From: Sphingobacteriaceae bacterium
GTDB taxonomy: Bacteria > Bacteroidota > Bacteroidia > Sphingobacteriales > Sphingobacteriaceae
Length of the DNA: 64,000 bases
NCBI GenBank assembly: GCA_017745075.1
Contig: JAGIAD010000011.1
Span: 62,001 to 126,000 of the forward strand
Direction: 5' to 3'
The notes beneath the pieces were generated by a model. That model had not been told where the DNA came from. It saw only the letters and a program-made list of their open reading frames with translations, and ran no database searches. A program made the translations under genes and the position numbers. Shown here one piece after another: positions 62,540 to 64,000 of the stretch. How positions within the stretch are numbered: the first letter of the stretch is position 1; each line of letters starts with the position of its first letter.

Positions 62540-62892
62540 CGTGAGTTTTGGATATTAACCATTGATTATCAACTTATTACAACATGCTTCATCATTGCGA
62601 GGCGGGGTATGAACGAGCCGAAGCAATCTATCATGTAATCTATCATCAAAAAGATTGCTTCACTCCTGCGCCTCCCCTTCTTCAGTTCGCAATGACGAAA
62701 TTAAGGCCCAAGACTCACTTAAAATACCTGTCTGTCCGTAGAGTTCCAAAGGGCTCTATGGATTAATAATAGAAAAGAGTCTGTGACTCGTTTTAGTTGA
62801 GTTTTAAACTCAATTTTATTCTTGTATGCGTAAAGACGCCATGCTTAACTCTACGGACAGAGGGGTTTTAAATTTCCATCTGTAAATAACCA
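62540..62892. repeat. Intergenic repeats between convergent xylan genes
   Basis: Two elements are visible. At 62592-62695 a palindromic unit opens with TCATTGCGA and closes with TCGCAATGA, with inner AGCAATCT and AGATTGCT arms. At 62732-62860 lies copy B of the MITE-like element (listed separately). A 60-codon frame across the first repeat is not protein-like. Confidence 0.75.
62732..62860 (-). mobile_element. MITE-like element, copy B (inverted relative to A)
   Basis: This 129-bp element has the same perfect 14-bp ends (CTGTCCGTAGAGTT and AACTCTACGGACAG) as copy A at 54865-54994. Read on the opposite strand it differs from copy A by only a handful of bases near one end. The pair encloses the five forward xylan genes (55400-62539). 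Confidence 0.75.
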
Positions 62893-63738
<846 letters not shown>

Positions 63739-63801
63739 TTAGTTGTTATGATGATGTTTTTCCGCGCTTTGTTTCAAAACCCTGTAGCCAGAAAAATTAT
63801 A

Positions 63802-64000
63802 CTATTTTGCTTCGATCCTGAAATAATCAAAATCAACATATCCACCAGGGCTTTCGGTTGCGTAATTAAATAGTGCAAAACGATAACCCATAAAATGCGG
63901 TAAGGTGTAGGCCATTTGCAGTGGCTCCCCTATCGGCTTCCAGTTTTTGCCGTCAAAACTGTAGAAAAAGTAACCTTTATCTGTTCGGTGCTCAAAATCG
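63802..64000 (-). CDS. Partial GH43-type protein, C-terminal beta-sandwich only
   Basis: Translating the minus strand from the window edge gives an uninterrupted frame of 65 residues ending at a TAG (63804-63802). It includes DKGYFFYSFDGKNWKPIGEP and PHFMGYRFALFNYATESPGG, then YVDFDYFRIEAK. This is the C-terminal concanavalin-like domain found in GH43 xylosidases/arabinofuranosidases. Start and catalytic domain lie beyond the window. It is upstream of, and probably cotranscribed with, the CE1-like esterase (75-bp gap). Confidence 0.75.
   Translation of the reverse strand, partial: DFEHRTDKGYFFYSFDGKNWKPIGEPLQMAYTLPHFMGYRFALFNYATESPGGYVDFDYFRIEAK

Noticed and set aside
62584-62766. Open frame of 60 codons after the GH43 gene
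   Set aside because: It crosses a TCATTGCGA palindromic repeat and half of the MITE-like element; not a real gene.

Overview
The window looks like a chromosome segment of a Bacteroidota bacterium of the Sphingobacteriaceae, most likely Pedobacter or a close relative. The evidence is the AT-rich intergenic DNA, TAnnTTTG-type promoter elements, SusC/SusD and other TonB-dependent receptors, FecR/ECF-sigma pairs, DUF4249, DUF4397, DUF4833, DUF6528 and DUF4159 proteins, and dense families of short palindromic intergenic repeats (for example GTCATCTCGACTG). No transposase, integrase, prophage or CRISPR array is visible.

Layout. 0.3-0.8 kb: an Lrp/AsnC regulator with two identical 13-bp dyads upstream. 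1.1-9.1 kb: a DUF4159 gene divergent from a MoxR - DUF58 - BatA-like - large membrane protein - membrane protein operon resembling the Bacteroides aerotolerance (Bat) system. 9.4-14.4 kb: TldD - PmbA plus a second TldD paralogue; both TldDs start with TTG and carry Tat-like signals, while PmbA has none. 15-23.5 kb: an envelope redox/uptake group on the minus strand (DUF4397 lipoprotein, TonB receptor, di-haem peroxidase, YceI, two paralogous exported thioredoxin-like proteins). 24-27.4 kb: repeat-rich DNA holding tRNA-Cys(GCA) followed 18 nt later by a SAM-I riboswitch, a 63-aa ORF and a DUF4833 protein; then two small membrane-anchored proteins. 27.9-33.3 kb: regulators (TetR, a ToxR-like membrane wHTH protein, MarR, Crp/Fnr) with a flavin monooxygenase and small membrane proteins. 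33.7-34.7 kb: rsgA.

34.9-49.2 kb is a polysaccharide utilisation locus on the minus strand: ECF sigma - FecR - SusC - SusD - two DUF6528 lipoproteins - GH20 - GH106-like. A plus-strand promoter and a strong terminator between fecR and susC predict a short antisense RNA. 49.5-54.7 kb: a LytTR response regulator and LytS-type kinase, divergent from a TonB receptor plus DUF4249 lipoprotein; two TTTTATACGAAAA repeats 21 bp apart lie between them. 55.4-64 kb: a xylan-degradation cluster (GH10, CE6-like esterase, GH10, GH115 alpha-glucuronidase, GH43, CE1-like esterase, and the C-terminus of a further GH43-type protein running off the window). The five forward genes of that cluster are bracketed by two inverted copies of a 130-bp MITE-like element with perfect 14-bp terminal inverted repeats.

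The most original signals are the tRNA-Cys/SAM-I/unknown-gene transcript, the predicted antisense RNA in the PUL, the MITE-bracketed xylan cluster, and the Tat-signal TldD with signal-less PmbA next to a MoxR/Bat-like operon. All functional statements are read from sequence and family knowledge; no database search was run.
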